Source of the DNA: Hygrophila difformis
Taxonomy: Eukaryota; Streptophyta; Magnoliopsida; Lamiales; Acanthaceae
Assembly (NCBI GenBank): GCA_030278955.1
Contig: JAOANR010000014.1
Location: 18,478,068-18,542,067 of the forward strand
Direction: 5' to 3'
Length of the DNA stretch: 64,000 nt
This document shows positions 26,088-39,691 of this stretch, in pieces. Within the stretch, counting starts at the first letter, position 1; the number at the start of each line of letters is the position of its first letter. The position numbers were made by a program, and so were the translations under genes. The notes under the pieces are model-generated. The model was not told the origin of the DNA and made no database searches. It saw only the letters and a list, made by a program, of their open reading frames with translations.

Positions 26088-28192
26088 TTAATACATTGTA
26101 TAGATGAAATATTTTTGCGTCCCCTTACCAAAAAAAATAAAATACAATATTTTCCTATTTATGCATTCACCACAAATAGTATCAGTACCATCCCCCGGGG
26201 AACGTGAGGAATGTTCCTCCATTTCAGCATCTTCGCCAGCCAAAACTGAGAAGGCATTATCATTATAGCAGGAAAAAAATGCCAATATAGTCCTTTATTT
26301 TTACAAAAAAGCTAAATTAGTCCTTTTTTTATTTTTTGGCCAAATTGGTCCGCTACATATACTAATTACGTCCCAATCGGTCCTCCATCCACTAATTATG
26401 CCCTAATTACATATTTTTGGCCAAATCAGTCCTTTTTTTTTCAAAAATCTAAATTGGTCCGTTATTAATTTTTGCCCCCTTTCATGCAGTCCAATGCACA
26501 TTTCAAGCCACTAATAACTCAAATTCGATATAAGTAAAAATTCTAAAATTTTGATATTTATAAACTAAACGACGTGACGAATCTAACAAGATACTACTTG
26601 GCTCATTTTAACTTGTGTATATCTATGTTTAAAATGAGCTAAGTAGGATCTTATTATATTCGTCTCGTCGTGTAGTTTATAAATATCGAAATTTTTACTT
26701 ATACCGAATTTGAGTTATTAGTGGTTTGAAATGTGCATTGGACTGCATGAAAGAGGGCAAAAATTAATAACAGACCAATTTATATTTTTGAAAAAAAAGA
26801 GGACTGATTTGGCAAAAAAATATGTAATTAGGGCATAATTAGTGGATGGAGGACCGATTGGGACGTAATTAGTATATATAGCGGACCAATATGACCAAAA
26901 AATAAAAAAAATGACTGATTTGGTTTTTTTGTAAAAATAAAGGACTATATTGGCCTTTTTTTTCCATTATAGCAGTCTGCACTGGGTTGTGCACCTTGAG
27001 GAGAACGCCGGAAACGTTTGGATTTACCCCTATTTTGAACTGGTGATTGATTCTCATCATTGTCCTGCCCAATCATTTTCCCTTTACCCTTGGACACAGC
27101 AGCTTCGAAGTCACCTCTCACTGCATTAGTTTGAAACCCCCCAGCCACCACTGGAGATTTATTAGGAGCAACGCCACCTTGTCGGGGGACATTTGTGACA
27201 TCACTAAGAGGACCAGGCATACGTCCAGTAAGTGCTGGAGAAGAATCCCTCGGGGCCCTATTCTCCTTTCCACGCGGCTTGTTTCGTCGGTTTACCATGA
27301 TCCAATCCCCATGCAACTCCACCCTCGCTTGTGATCCGGTTGACTGCAAACCCTCATTATCATCCCTTGTACCAGTTTTCTCAACAGCTTGTGGATTGCC
27401 ATTGCTCGCAGATGGCCTCTCCAGGTTAGGGTTAGGGCCTGTGGCCGTGTGTACTGTGCCCTCATCCGATTTTTTATTATCCGCCCCCTTACATGAGTCA
27501 CTGGAACATGTTCCAAGAGAGAACTTAAAGCGTCCACATCCGGTGCAAATATTACGCAAACCCTCGTACGAAACTAATTGCCATTCATCATTCACACGAA
27601 CTTTGCCAATGACAGGTTTAGTGAGATCAATCTCAATACCAACCCGTGCAAATTGGCACCGCTTCATATCCTTCGACGTGCCATCAACCTTGATTGCACG
27701 ACCCACCAGGCCTCCAACAATCAGCAATGCCTCTTCATAAAAGTAGACAGGGTTGAGTCCGGGAAAACGAACCCACACCGAGGTTTTAGTCATCTCCGCA
27801 TCTTGCTTCAGGAAATCAGCACTCCAAGGAGTAATCGCCAGATGGTAGTCAAATATCGACCAAGGCCCAACATACAAGGCATGCTCCCGATCCTCTGCAT
27901 TGTCGAATTTGGCATAGAAAAAACCCTTAGCGCTATCAGTGAGTACCATATGGCCTTTGGGTTGCCATAACCGCCGGAGGCGCTTCTGCAGAAAAGCAAG
28001 ACCGAATCTTTTCCCCATGACTTTCACCACCAGGGCTTCCTTGAAGGGCCGGCACAGGAAATTCATTGCTTCATCGTTGAAAGTAACCGCAGGCAGCAAC
28101 GGGTTTCTTCCAACATTAGATCTAGTAACCATGGATGCGAGCGTGCCGGAAGGCACCGTATCGGGAGCCGGTGACGCAGTGGGAGAGAGCAT
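26088..28192 (-). pseudogene. LINE ORF1 (gag-like, DUF4283 plus zinc knuckle), split by a MULE
   Basis: The N-terminal domain is the DUF4283 type seen in plant L1-like ORF1 proteins (LRRLWQPKGHMVLTDSAKGF, then WSIFDYHLAITPWSADF). After it comes a knuckle-like stretch, CTGCGRFKFSLGTC. There the usual His is Phe, so zinc binding is doubtful. The C-terminal part is polar and basic. The frame is open from 28192 to the insertion at 26965 and resumes at 26270, ending at 26088. If the 695-bp insert and one copy of its 9-bp duplication are discounted, both parts are in the same frame (466 aa). The gene was therefore open when the MULE landed. The protein should bind the LINE RNA. Codons before 28192 are also open, so the true start may be further up or lost. 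Confidence 0.8.
26271..26965. mobile_element. Foldback MULE-type MITE (695 bp) with arms of about 340 bp
   Basis: A perfect 9-bp duplication ATTATAGCA (26262-26270 and 26966-26974) is the size made by Mutator-like elements. The ends are ggaaaaaaatgccaatatag and its near inverse. Almost the whole element is one inverted repeat centred near 26620, for example 'gtcctttatttttac' against 'gtaaaaataaagga'. It is inserted in LINE ORF1 and has no coding frame. Confidence 0.92.
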
Positions 28193-28323
28193 AACATCAC
28201 GAAAGGAAGGCCGCAGCGGCGGCGGGTCATCGTCAAAGGCGTCCGGGGGTTCCGCCGGATGGCGGCCCGGGGATCGCGGGGTGAAACCGTTTCTCTATAT
28301 CCATCCTACATTGTACGTAATTT

Positions 28324-29994
28324 GTCAAACCAATGTTTTCAACCCCAAATTTATTGAGAAATTAGAATGGTCCACTTTCCAGCGCCAAAAGTCGGTGTAA
28401 TTACAAATAGGTTTGACAATAAACAACATATCAAACAAAAAGGATGAAATGAAAAATACATCACATCATTCACACACGCGCATGCATTCCTTGAAGTATA
28501 TATGAAGATCTATTCAGAATTTCAGACCCATAAAATTTCAACTGTAATACTGCTTCATTTTTTCTTATCTATTAAATCTTTGAATTGTACTAAAAAGATA
28601 GTACTATTGGGGATTGAGGTTTGACCTAAAAGAACCCATTCAATACCAGTGATCAAGTTATAAGCTCTCCTTTTTAAGCAAAAATATTACTATATGATAT
28701 TTTTTCTTAATATGTTAATAAAAATAGTGTATGATTTTTTAAATAAAAATTTCGTGTATAATTCAAATATGACATTTCAACAGAAAAAAAAATTAATAAG
28801 CTAGACTAATTTTAGGTCATACATGAACACCACGGAAAACAAATCTCACAATTAGGGACAAGAAGAAAACAAATCATGACATTAATATAAACCAAATAAA
28901 AAGATACAAAAACACAATAATTTTCAGGCTCTATAAGAGGATTTGTATCCCATAAATTACAAATCTACAACTTAACCGACCCCTAACAAGTGCAGTATAC
29001 ATATATATAGCAGAATTAAGAGAAAGATAGTATAGTGGAATGACAAGCTAGAAAATTTTAATTGACCAAATTCAGTTATTAATAGAATTGGTGACCAAAT
29101 TTTGGGGTTAATCAAATGTAAAAACCATTTTTGAATGTTTGGGGGCAAACCAAGGTATTTAGTGGATCTCTATAAGAGGCTTACAAGTACCATTTGGAGT
29201 ACGGTGGCTTTCATCGATTGATATTTCCCAAATCAATTCTTTGTATTTAAAAAATTTGAACTCGAGGACTTATTTAAGCAATTAATTAGAGTGTCGTTAC
29301 CTAATCCATTTCTAAATTTAAACATTCTTCCGTATTAATTAATAGATAAACTTGTTTTCTGCCGGACCTAATTTTGAACGTTGAATCTTTTATTTAAAAA
29401 TTAATTACATAACTATTGAATTAGAAAGAATTAGTACTATATTTATAACGTGGTTGATCCTTTAATAGTAGTAACGTTTCAAAGCTTCCGCCCAAGAAAG
29501 CTGACACTTGAAAGCAACATTTTAATAGCGACATTTTGACCACCAAATAATTAATTATTACATATTATTGAAAATAGAACCGCAACAACTCAACAGTTAG
29601 AAATAAATTTTTTGTATTTTATATATATATATATAATTTTTATTTTGAGATGGTACAAATTCAATGAATGCAATTGGCGCTTGATGTTTTAGCAGAGTGG
29701 GGGGCTTGTTTGTAGGAGTTCTTTGGACTTTCCCCCAATGATGCTTGGCCGCTTCTTGGGACATGGCTGCTGTTTGGTTTCTGGGTGTTTAATTGTTAAT
29801 TTTTGTCTCTTGACTTCCTCGTTCCCACCATCCTTTTGTAGATCTTTTAGTTTATTCTTTTGCCAACGCTGGAAGGTCACATGTTAAAAAAATAAATAAA
29901 ACTTTGGACCTTGATCAGTAGTATCTTCAACTTTTCAACCATGTGATTCGAATCCTCTCATGGTTCTTATCACTCTCGTTTAATTTGTATGATA
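28324..29994. other. Intergenic AT-rich stretch
   Basis: No supported gene was found. A 63-residue open frame on the minus strand (29689-29880; Lys/Gln-rich) has no recognisable domain. A B-box-like word, gattcgaatcc, occurs at 29947 without a convincing SINE around it. Confidence 0.5.
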
Positions 29995-30455
29995 CTCCCT
30001 CCGTCCCATTAAAAGTGGTCACTTTCTTTTGGGCACGAGAATTTAGGTTGTGATGTTTAGTAGTTAAAGTAGTGTGAGTAAATTTGACTAATCCATCCAT
30101 CTAATTTATAATGGTTACATTTTACTTTTAACCATATTTATTATTTAACTTTGACTTAATATTATCGTTATGATGTAGAAAGAAAAAAATAGTCAAGTGT
30201 GGTCTTGTTGGAATCGTCTACTCATATAGTTTTAGAATATATAGTTTATATAATTTTTATTTATACCCATTTTGAGATATTAATGGTTAAACATATATAG
30301 GGACTTTGTGCAGAAAGTACAATTATCATTATTGTGGGGTTTTTAATTATGCTTATGTTAATCTATTTGCTTAAAATTAGGGAAAGTGACCACTTTTAAT
30401 GAGACACCCAAAAAGGAATAGTGGCCACTTTTAATGGGACGGAGCACGGAGGGAG
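29995..30455. mobile_element. Stowaway-type MITE (461 bp)
   Basis: The left end is ctccctccgtcccattaaaa and the right end ttttaatgggacgg..ggagggag, flanked by TA on both sides. An additional inner copy of the end motif (agtgaccacttttaatgaga near 30385) suggests an end duplication. Confidence 0.9.
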
Positions 30456-30576
30456 TATAAATTATCAAGTTTTTTTAAACAAAAAGCTTTATACCTCTGC
30501 GTCATGTGCAAAAAAATTCAATCGAGTAAGATTTGACGACGTGAAGAAGTGAGCTGTTCGTCGCCCTATAGTTTTT

Positions 30577-33500
30577 TTTTTTTGGCGTAGCCGAAGCCAG
30601 AGAACAACATAGAAAAATAATCAAAAGAAGAAAGGAGAAAAATAAAAATAACAAACTACAATCTAATAACCAAAGGAGCTAGATTCTGGGGAACCACACG
30701 CCGGACGCATCCGCCGCCAGATCCCCACGAACGAAGTCCGGAGGGAACGCTCATGTGGTATAAAAATCCGCAATGGACGCACCATGCTTAACCAGGCGAT
30801 CAGCTACCTTGTTCCCTTCTCTTAACACGTGCAGCAGCACACATTCCTCAAAAGATTCAATAAGCTCTACCGATCGACATAATAAAGCGGCTAAAGGATG
30901 GAGATCATCATGCTGCTTGGTCAGTAGTTCAATAGCAGACATTGAATCGGAATAACAGCAGACCCGAGAGCCCCCCATCTCCCGCAAGAAATCAAGGCCA
31001 GCCACCAATGCCGCCACCTCCGCAAAGAGATTTGTGGCATGGCCAAGGAAGCCGCATCCCCCGCCCAACCACTGCCCATCACTGGTTCGCACCACAAACC
31101 CAAAACCAGCCCGACCAGGATTCCCCAACGAGCTCCCATCTACATGCAAAATCAGCTCAAAACCACTTCGCATATTCCATTTCACCAGTCGAGTCCCCTC
31201 CCCATGAATAGTAGGTTTGCTGCCAGCCTTCAAGAAATCTGTATATAAGCTAAGGATCTCTCTTTGAAGCTGCCACAGAGATCTTTGAACACCCCGAAAC
31301 ACCCTGGCATTTCGTTCCAACCAAACTGTCCACAAAGTAGCCAGAAACAGAGGACCGAAGAGAGATACCAGAACACGCAGAAATCCTCTTATATCCTCTC
31401 CTGGTATATCATCACAGTCATGAGGAAGATATATATGAACCGACTTCCAAACATACCTTACCCACGGACAGTAGAACAAAGCGTGAGCCCATGTCTCCGG
31501 AACCTGCCCACACACTGTACATAAAGGAGAGTTTGACAGCCGCCTCTGAAACCGAAGAAAATTAACCGGAAGTGACTTATGACTGATCAACCAGAGGAGG
31601 AAGCAAAGCTTTTCTGGAATTTCACTACGCCATAACCAACCCCAATCACGGTCGTCATGTGAACCGCCCATAAGGAAAGAGTATGCAGACTTAATCGTGT
31701 AACGGCCAGAGGATGTACCTGACCAAATCCAAAGATCACCAGTTGTCGGATGCAAAGGAGGGGGAGGAGAGGAGCAAATGTCTGTGATCAGATCATGGGG
31801 CATGGGCGTGTAGACAGCAGCCCATTTCCACTGCCCAGCATCTATGACATCCTTCAGCTGCAAGTTGATATCTTGTATGGCAATGTATGGTACACGAGGC
31901 CCCAGGGGCGCATTCTTCCACCAATGTGAGAACCAAAGGGAAGCCTCCCCAGACCCCATCCTGAATTGAAATCCATCCTGCAGAAAAGGCAGCACCTTTT
32001 GGAGAACACGCAGTAAAGACGACCGAGGACGATGTGGAAGGGACAACAGATTGTAGCCCTCATTCCGATACCCACCAACAAGCTTAACCCATAGCTTATT
32101 TGGCGAATATAGAAGGTCCCAGATAAGCTTTCCCAACATTGCTATATTCATAGCCCGGGTTCGCCGAAGACCAAGTCCTCCTGCTGACCGAGGCATGGAG
32201 ACCTTACTCCAACTCACCAAATGGAGTCCCTTTCCTCGAGTCCCCTTCCATAAGAACCTACGGATCTTCTGATCAATAGCATTGCAAACCCCCTCTGGGA
32301 GCCAGTGAATCTGCATAAAATAAGTTGGAATGCTTGCTAACACTGATCGACACAGAGTGTATCTGCCAGCCTTATTGAGGAGCCTGGCCGACCACCCCTC
32401 TAACCTGACATCAATTTTATCCAGCAAGAAGGCAAAATCCATAATCCTCCGACGTCCCACAAGCATTGGAAATCCCAAATAAGTATCGAATCGGTCAACC
32501 TGAGGGATACCCAGCCTAGCCGTGACCCAACTCCGGTCGTCCACCGAGACTGCTGTAGAACAGATACATGCAGATTTCTGGAAGTTAATCCTCATCCCAG
32601 ATAGAGCTCCAAATGTTTCCAGAATCCTTGCCATATAATCAATACTTCCTCGATCCATTCTAGAACATAGGATAAGATCATCTGCAAAACTTAAATGAGA
32701 CAGCTCAAAGGCAGAACCTGGCAGCCGAATTGGACTCCAACGCCCTTGCTGAACCGCAACATTAATCATGCCCGAAAGCTTCTCCATAACCAATAAGAAA
32801 AGGTACGGAGACATTGGATCCCCTTGGCGTAGCCCCTTACCAGGCTGGAATTCAGATACAGCACGCCCATTCCATAATAACGTGTAAGTGGGCGACCTCA
32901 CACAATGCATGATCAACTCGATCAAAAGAGTAGGGAACCCCACATCAAACAAGCATTCTTCCAGGAATCCCCACAGTACCTTATCATAGGCCTTTGCTAT
33001 GTCTACTTTCAAGATCACCGCCCGCAACCGAGATTGAGATCCCGAGACATAGCCCAGAATTTCTTGTAGAGTAACACCATTATCTACCGTACCTCGGCCC
33101 GGTAAGAATGCTGATTGTTGAGATGAGATGCAATGTTGAAGTACCGGTCTGATCCGATTCACTACGACCTTAGTAAGAATCTTGTAGACTACGTTACATA
33201 GAATAATAGGGCGGAAGTGCGAGAACGTAGTCAGAGACACCACTTTTGGGATTAGGCAAATAAATGCCCTAGTGATCTCTTGTGCAACACTTCTGTCTTG
33301 AAAAGCTTGCTGAACAAATGAAACCACAGAAGATCCCACCTTCGTCCAAAATTTCTTATAGAAGAGAGCCGGAAAGCCATCTGGCCCAGGGGACGAAAAC
33401 CCCTTCATCTCTTTGACCACTAAGCTAACTTCTTCGGGTGAAACTCCTTTGGTCAGAGCGGCCATGTCAAATTGAGTAGCTGCCGGCAGAGGAGGAACCA

Positions 33501-33812
33501 GAATGTCAGAATTTGAACTACCATCCACATTAGCCACACTGTCTGGCAGAGCAGTATACAACCTTTGCCAATAAGCTCTCGCATGATCCCTTAAATTATC
33601 ACCATCCTCACACCATTCCCCATTATCTAGATATAGCCCATGCACCCTCTCCCTGTGATGTTTACATTTGGTGCGAGCATGAAAATATGCAGTGTTGCGA
33701 TCTCCACAACGCACCCATTTTTCTCTAGACCTCTGATACCAAAATAATTCCTCCTGCTCCAGAACAGAGTTGTATTCAGCCTTCAACTCACGTTCCAGCA
33801 AAATAATTTCGT
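30577..33812 (-). mobile_element. L1-type LINE, 5'-truncated, recent insertion
   Basis: The duplication cctatagttttt occurs at 30565-30576 and 33813-33824. The poly-A tail (T run, 30572-30583) lies at the left end, so the element is on the minus strand. It breaks off at 33812 inside ORF2, before the endonuclease. This is the usual outcome of target-primed reverse transcription. It is a separate insertion from the ORF1-only LINE: both are on the minus strand but in the wrong order to form one element. Confidence 0.9.
30751..33801 (-). CDS. LINE ORF2 fragment: reverse transcriptase, zf-RVT, RNase H (1016 aa open)
   Basis: The open frame continues to the truncation point, so the Met at 33801 is not a true start and the N-terminal AP endonuclease is missing. 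RT motifs are intact: SSPGPDGFPALFYKKFW, LKVDIAKAYDKVLW, GLRQGDPMSPYLF and the catalytic LSFADDLILCS. A zf-RVT domain follows (LWRSEIPEKLCFLLWLI, then CTVCGQVPETWAHALFYC). The C-terminal RNase H keeps its acidic residues (HVDGSSLGNPG, AEVAAL, CYSDS, NKVADRL). Over a thousand codons without a stop argues for a young copy. It could not prime its own insertion without the endonuclease and probably lacks a promoter. Confidence 0.93.
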   Translation of the reverse strand: MLERELKAEYNSVLEQEELFWYQRSREKWVRCGDRNTAYFHARTKCKHHRERVHGLYLDNGEWCEDGDNLRDHARAYWQRLYTALPDSVANVDGSSNSDILVPPLPAATQFDMAALTKGVSPEEVSLVVKEMKGFSSPGPDGFPALFYKKFWTKVGSSVVSFVQQAFQDRSVAQEITRAFICLIPKVVSLTTFSHFRPIILCNVVYKILTKVVVNRIRPVLQHCISSQQSAFLPGRGTVDNGVTLQEILGYVSGSQSRLRAVILKVDIAKAYDKVLWGFLEECLFDVGFPTLLIELIMHCVRSPTYTLLWNGRAVSEFQPGKGLRQGDPMSPYLFLLVMEKLSGMINVAVQQGRWSPIRLPGSAFELSHLSFADDLILCSRMDRGSIDYMARILETFGALSGMRINFQKSACICSTAVSVDDRSWVTARLGIPQVDRFDTYLGFPMLVGRRRIMDFAFLLDKIDVRLEGWSARLLNKAGRYTLCRSVLASIPTYFMQIHWLPEGVCNAIDQKIRRFLWKGTRGKGLHLVSWSKVSMPRSAGGLGLRRTRAMNIAMLGKLIWDLLYSPNKLWVKLVGGYRNEGYNLLSLPHRPRSSLLRVLQKVLPFLQDGFQFRMGSGEASLWFSHWWKNAPLGPRVPYIAIQDINLQLKDVIDAGQWKWAAVYTPMPHDLITDICSSPPPPLHPTTGDLWIWSGTSSGRYTIKSAYSFLMGGSHDDRDWGWLWRSEIPEKLCFLLWLISHKSLPVNFLRFQRRLSNSPLCTVCGQVPETWAHALFYCPWVRYVWKSVHIYLPHDCDDIPGEDIRGFLRVLVSLFGPLFLATLWTVWLERNARVFRGVQRSLWQLQREILSLYTDFLKAGSKPTIHGEGTRLVKWNMRSGFELILHVDGSSLGNPGRAGFGFVVRTSDGQWLGGGCGFLGHATNLFAEVAALVAGLDFLREMGGSRVCCYSDSMSAIELLTKQHDDLHPLAALLCRSVELIESFEECVLLHVLREGNKVADRLVKHGASIADFYTT

Positions 33813-33824
33813 CCTATAGTTTTT

Positions 33825-35221
33825 GTCATTTAAATTCAAGAGTTTGGTTAAACTGAAATAAATATTAGACAATTTGATACTTATTTCATGATAGGAATCA
33901 TCATATTTTGTAGCGATAACACAAAGTTAAAATTAAATATTTCTTCCCAGTTAAAAAGGCTATATTTCCTCGGTACCATTAAAAGTAAACACTTTCTTTT
34001 TCTGAACAAAGTCTAATAGACTTGTTCCATACTTCATATCTCAAAATGTGTACTTACAAAAATTTATAAAATGTATATTTTAAAACTATATGATTAAACA
34101 ATTATAACAAACCTCACTTGACTATTTTTATTTTATACTATCTTCGTTTTTTTAATTTCTACATTTTAAAAATTATTTTCAATTAGCTGACTTTAAATGG
34201 TTTTATATGATTCATTACAAGGCTAAATAAAAAAAAATGGTAAAGTGATGGTGAAAGTAGAGACTATAAACAACAAATTAAAACTCATGTTGTGCTTACC
34301 TTCAAAATATTTTCTAACCTGACAAAATAAGGCTCCAAAATTAGCTACTGGAAAACAGTAATTGCAATGTAGCAATTTAAAAATGGAGGAAGTATATACT
34401 TGCGATAACATTGAATCAAACTTAAATAATAAACAGTGTCAAAAAAATTAAAAGGAGCCACTTTGGATTAATGATTTGGGCAAGTGGTAAAGCCTTCTGC
34501 CTCTTAATATGGTTGGGATCATTCAATTCCCCATCCAACCCCCTATTATTCATCTTTATCATTTTGTAATTTGTGTTTCGTGAACTCTTACAAATCCTTT
34601 ACCTTGCCAATGACTTCGCTAAAAGGAAAAAAGGGAACGGAGGGAGTAACAGCAATGTCAAATTCGGAAATATATCGATCTTAACCATGCAAATCCCATT
34701 TCACCCACCATGCATGTTGTCACCCTTAACCCATTATCAATTTGCTGTGATTAAACAGGGGGAAAAGAAAAAAAAGGAGTAATGTTGATGTACTAATGTG
34801 AACTATACTAATCTGTCTCTTTTTCTAATTGTTAAATTAAAATCCGACGTTTTGAACCTAGTAAAAAAGCCAAGAAAGTCTTGTTGTCATGAGGATATAT
34901 AAGTATTCAGCATTTTCATATATGTCACATTTTTATAATTTTGGTTACTGCTGCACACTGCTATGCACTACGTTATAGTACTACTATATGTGTTTTTCAT
35001 TGAAAAGTAAAACGCATTGCAATTATTGAAAGTAATGTAATGTACAGTAATCTGTCTCTTTTTTTTTCCATGGTTATATGCCAAACAAAATGAATTATAA
35101 ACGGAGATAGCTCGCCATTGAATTGTCTTCTTGCAGAACTCGTCCAAAACACACAGTTTGAAAATTTTGACCCCCCTTCATTAATTGCTATTGAGGAGCA
35201 GTGGAGTATACTATAATAGTA
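33825..35221. other. Intergenic with degraded, nested Stowaway-like sequences
   Basis: Stowaway-like ends appear near 33967 (ttcctcggtaccattaaaag), 34138 (ctatcttcgt), 34393 (aaaatggaggaag) and 34640 (ggaacggagggag). This suggests two degraded, overlapping MITEs. No gene was found. Confidence 0.45.
34463..34580 (+). mobile_element. Possible degraded SINE
   Basis: tttgggcaagtggtaaagcc resembles a tRNA-type A box. About 35 bp further, gggatcattcaattccc resembles a decayed B box (GGTTCGATTCC), and T-rich sequence follows. No target duplication was found. Confidence 0.3.
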
Positions 35222-35484
35222 CTCCCTCTGTCCCATTTAAGATGTCTTGTTTCATTTCTGCATACAATCCAATGCACTTTTTCAATCGTTAATATCTCAA
35301 AATATATACAACAAAAAATTATGTAAAATATAGTATATTATAAAACTACATGATTATACGATTCTAACAAGATCCAACTCAACTATTTTTTTTCAAACAT
35401 ATAATTGAAATAATATTGAGTCAAAGTTAAACAATGAACAGTGCCAAAAAGTCAAACCAGACATCTTGCCTGTGACGGAGGGAG
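35222..35484. mobile_element. Stowaway-type MITE (263 bp), 300 bp upstream of kinase gene 2
   Basis: The ends ctccctctgtccc and gtgacggagggag are flanked by TA (35220-35221 and 35485-35486). Its position in the likely promoter region of gene 2 is not shared by gene 1. Confidence 0.9.
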
Positions 35485-35669
35485 TATTATTTTAACGATT
35501 GCGTTGACTATCCAAATAAAGATGGAGTTTTTGCCATAATTCCTATTGTATGATAACAGCGCCGTTAAGTCATTCTTGAACGGTCATAACTTCCAGTTAT
35601 GTGCAAACAATCTTCATATCTTGCCTGCTTGATAACAACCACAGAAGGGGAAGGAAAATAAAAGTCCAT

Positions 35670-35784
35670 CCATGATTCAACATTTCAACGCCTATCCCAA
35701 ATCATGATCAGGTCAAACTATTTTGGCAATTATCACACTACATTTTTGGAATTCGGACAAACCACCCACCAAGCATAATCACTA
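35670..35784 (+). promoter_or_regulatory. Conserved upstream segment of kinase gene 2
   Basis: It is similar to 6290-6410 before gene 1, with shared acatttttggaattcgga and nearby blocks. It probably holds the 5'UTR and proximal promoter. No TATA box is assigned. Confidence 0.5.
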
Positions 35785-38803
<3,019 letters not shown>

Positions 38804-39030
38804 CAGATGGATCTCTGTGCAGCCAATTAAGGGTTTTGTAGGCTTCCTTTTCTGGGGCTTGATTTGTATTAATCACACTACTTGGGATTCTTACATCAGT
38901 GTACATGCAATTTAGGACACATTATTCATTCAAATAGATTTCAAGACACGTTATATTTTATTATTTTTTTAATATATAGTATATCATATTGTTAAGTGAC
39001 ATATTTTTTTATTATTGTCACTTTTTTTAG
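38804..39030. other. 3' flank of kinase gene 2
   Basis: The segment resembles the gene 1 3' flank (ttcttacatcagt.tacatgcaat.taggac.cattattc). It should contain the 3'UTR. The viral insertion begins close behind it. Confidence 0.6.
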
Positions 39031-39266
39031 AGTAAATGTAAGAAAACTCCCTCTTTTAAAAAATACTTATAACTTTACTCCCCTATACTAAAATACTTAC
39101 AACCTAACTCCCTAACTACCAAAAATACCCCTACTTTCAAACCCACTACAAATAAAATAATAAATCCCCAATCAACCAATTATAACTTACAAATCAAACA
39201 CCTAATAAACCATACATCTAAAAATAAAACTTTCAAGCAAACAATTAAAACTTACTCAATAAAGAA

Positions 39267-39533
39267 ATGGATCAAGAAGTAATAAATTCATTAATGTATG
39301 AATATGGAATATATTTACAAACTATGGAAGAAAGAATTGAAAATTGGAATGATATTGTTTATACTATGCTAATATTTTTAACTGAATATAATCAAAAAGT
39401 ATATCCCTATTCAGAAGAAAAATGTTTTTGGGACAGAATAATTCTCTTTAGAATTGGTTCAGAAAGTGAAAACTATGATGACGACTATCCAAGAAATTTA
39501 AGTAATTACGGTGAATATGATTTCTCTGATTAA
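39267..39533 (+). CDS. Small viral leader ORF (88 aa), unknown function
   Basis: The ATG is at 39267. The product is acidic at the C-terminus (DYDFSD-like end) and has several aromatic residues, but no recognised domain. It lies upstream of the primer site, in the leader. Leader frames in caulimovirids are often translation-regulating. Whether this one is expressed as protein is not known. Confidence 0.45.
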   Translation: MDQEVINSLMYEYGIYLQTMEERIENWNDIVYTMLIFLTEYNQKVYPYSEEKCFWDRIILFRIGSESENYDDDYPRNLSNYGEYDFSD

Positions 39534-39593
39534 GTATAAAATTGAAAACCCATATTACACACTACAAACATCACCAATTTTTATAAAAGAAAA

Positions 39594-39662
39594 AGTAAAT
39601 AAACATTTTACCCTCAAAACAATTTTGAAGTAAATAAACATTTTACCCTCAAAACAATTTGG
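39594..39662 (+). repeat. 35-bp direct repeat, two copies, abutting the primer binding site
   Basis: agtaaataaacattttaccc and the following bases occur at 39594 and again at 39629 with exact spacing of 35 bp. The second copy runs straight into the primer binding site. Confidence 0.9.
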
Positions 39663-39673
39663 TATCAGAGCCC
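39660..39673 (+). other. Viral primer binding site (initiator tRNA-Met)
   Basis: tggtatcagagccc matches the usual caulimovirid minus-strand primer site. By convention this is position 1 of such genomes. Confidence 0.9.
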
Positions 39674-39691
39674 AGAACGATTAATCTGGAC

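Larger units (their letters stand above)
25922..28305 (-). mobile_element. ORF1-only LINE (half-LINE) insertion
   Basis: An 18-bp duplication, ctacattgtacgtaattt, flanks it (25904-25921 and 28306-28323). On the minus strand the body starts near 28305, runs through ORF1 and a short 3' tail, and ends in a poly-A run (T run at 25921-25927) beside the duplication. No endonuclease or RT frame lies between ORF1 and the tail. A 695-bp foldback MULE later inserted at 26271-26965. A second partial copy of the ORF1 end (25973-26033) sits in the 3' tail. Confidence 0.8.

Noticed and set aside
27420..27445. Telomere-like ggttagggttaggg word.
   Set aside because: Only two units, and they lie within the LINE ORF1 coding sequence.
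29689..29880. 63-codon Lys/Gln-rich minus-strand frame as a small gene.
   Set aside because: No domain, no paralogue in the window and no splice or promoter context.
25922..33812. One single LINE made of ORF1 (26-28 kb) and ORF2 (31-34 kb).
   Set aside because: Both are on the minus strand but ORF2 would lie before ORF1. Each has its own poly-A end and its own target duplication.
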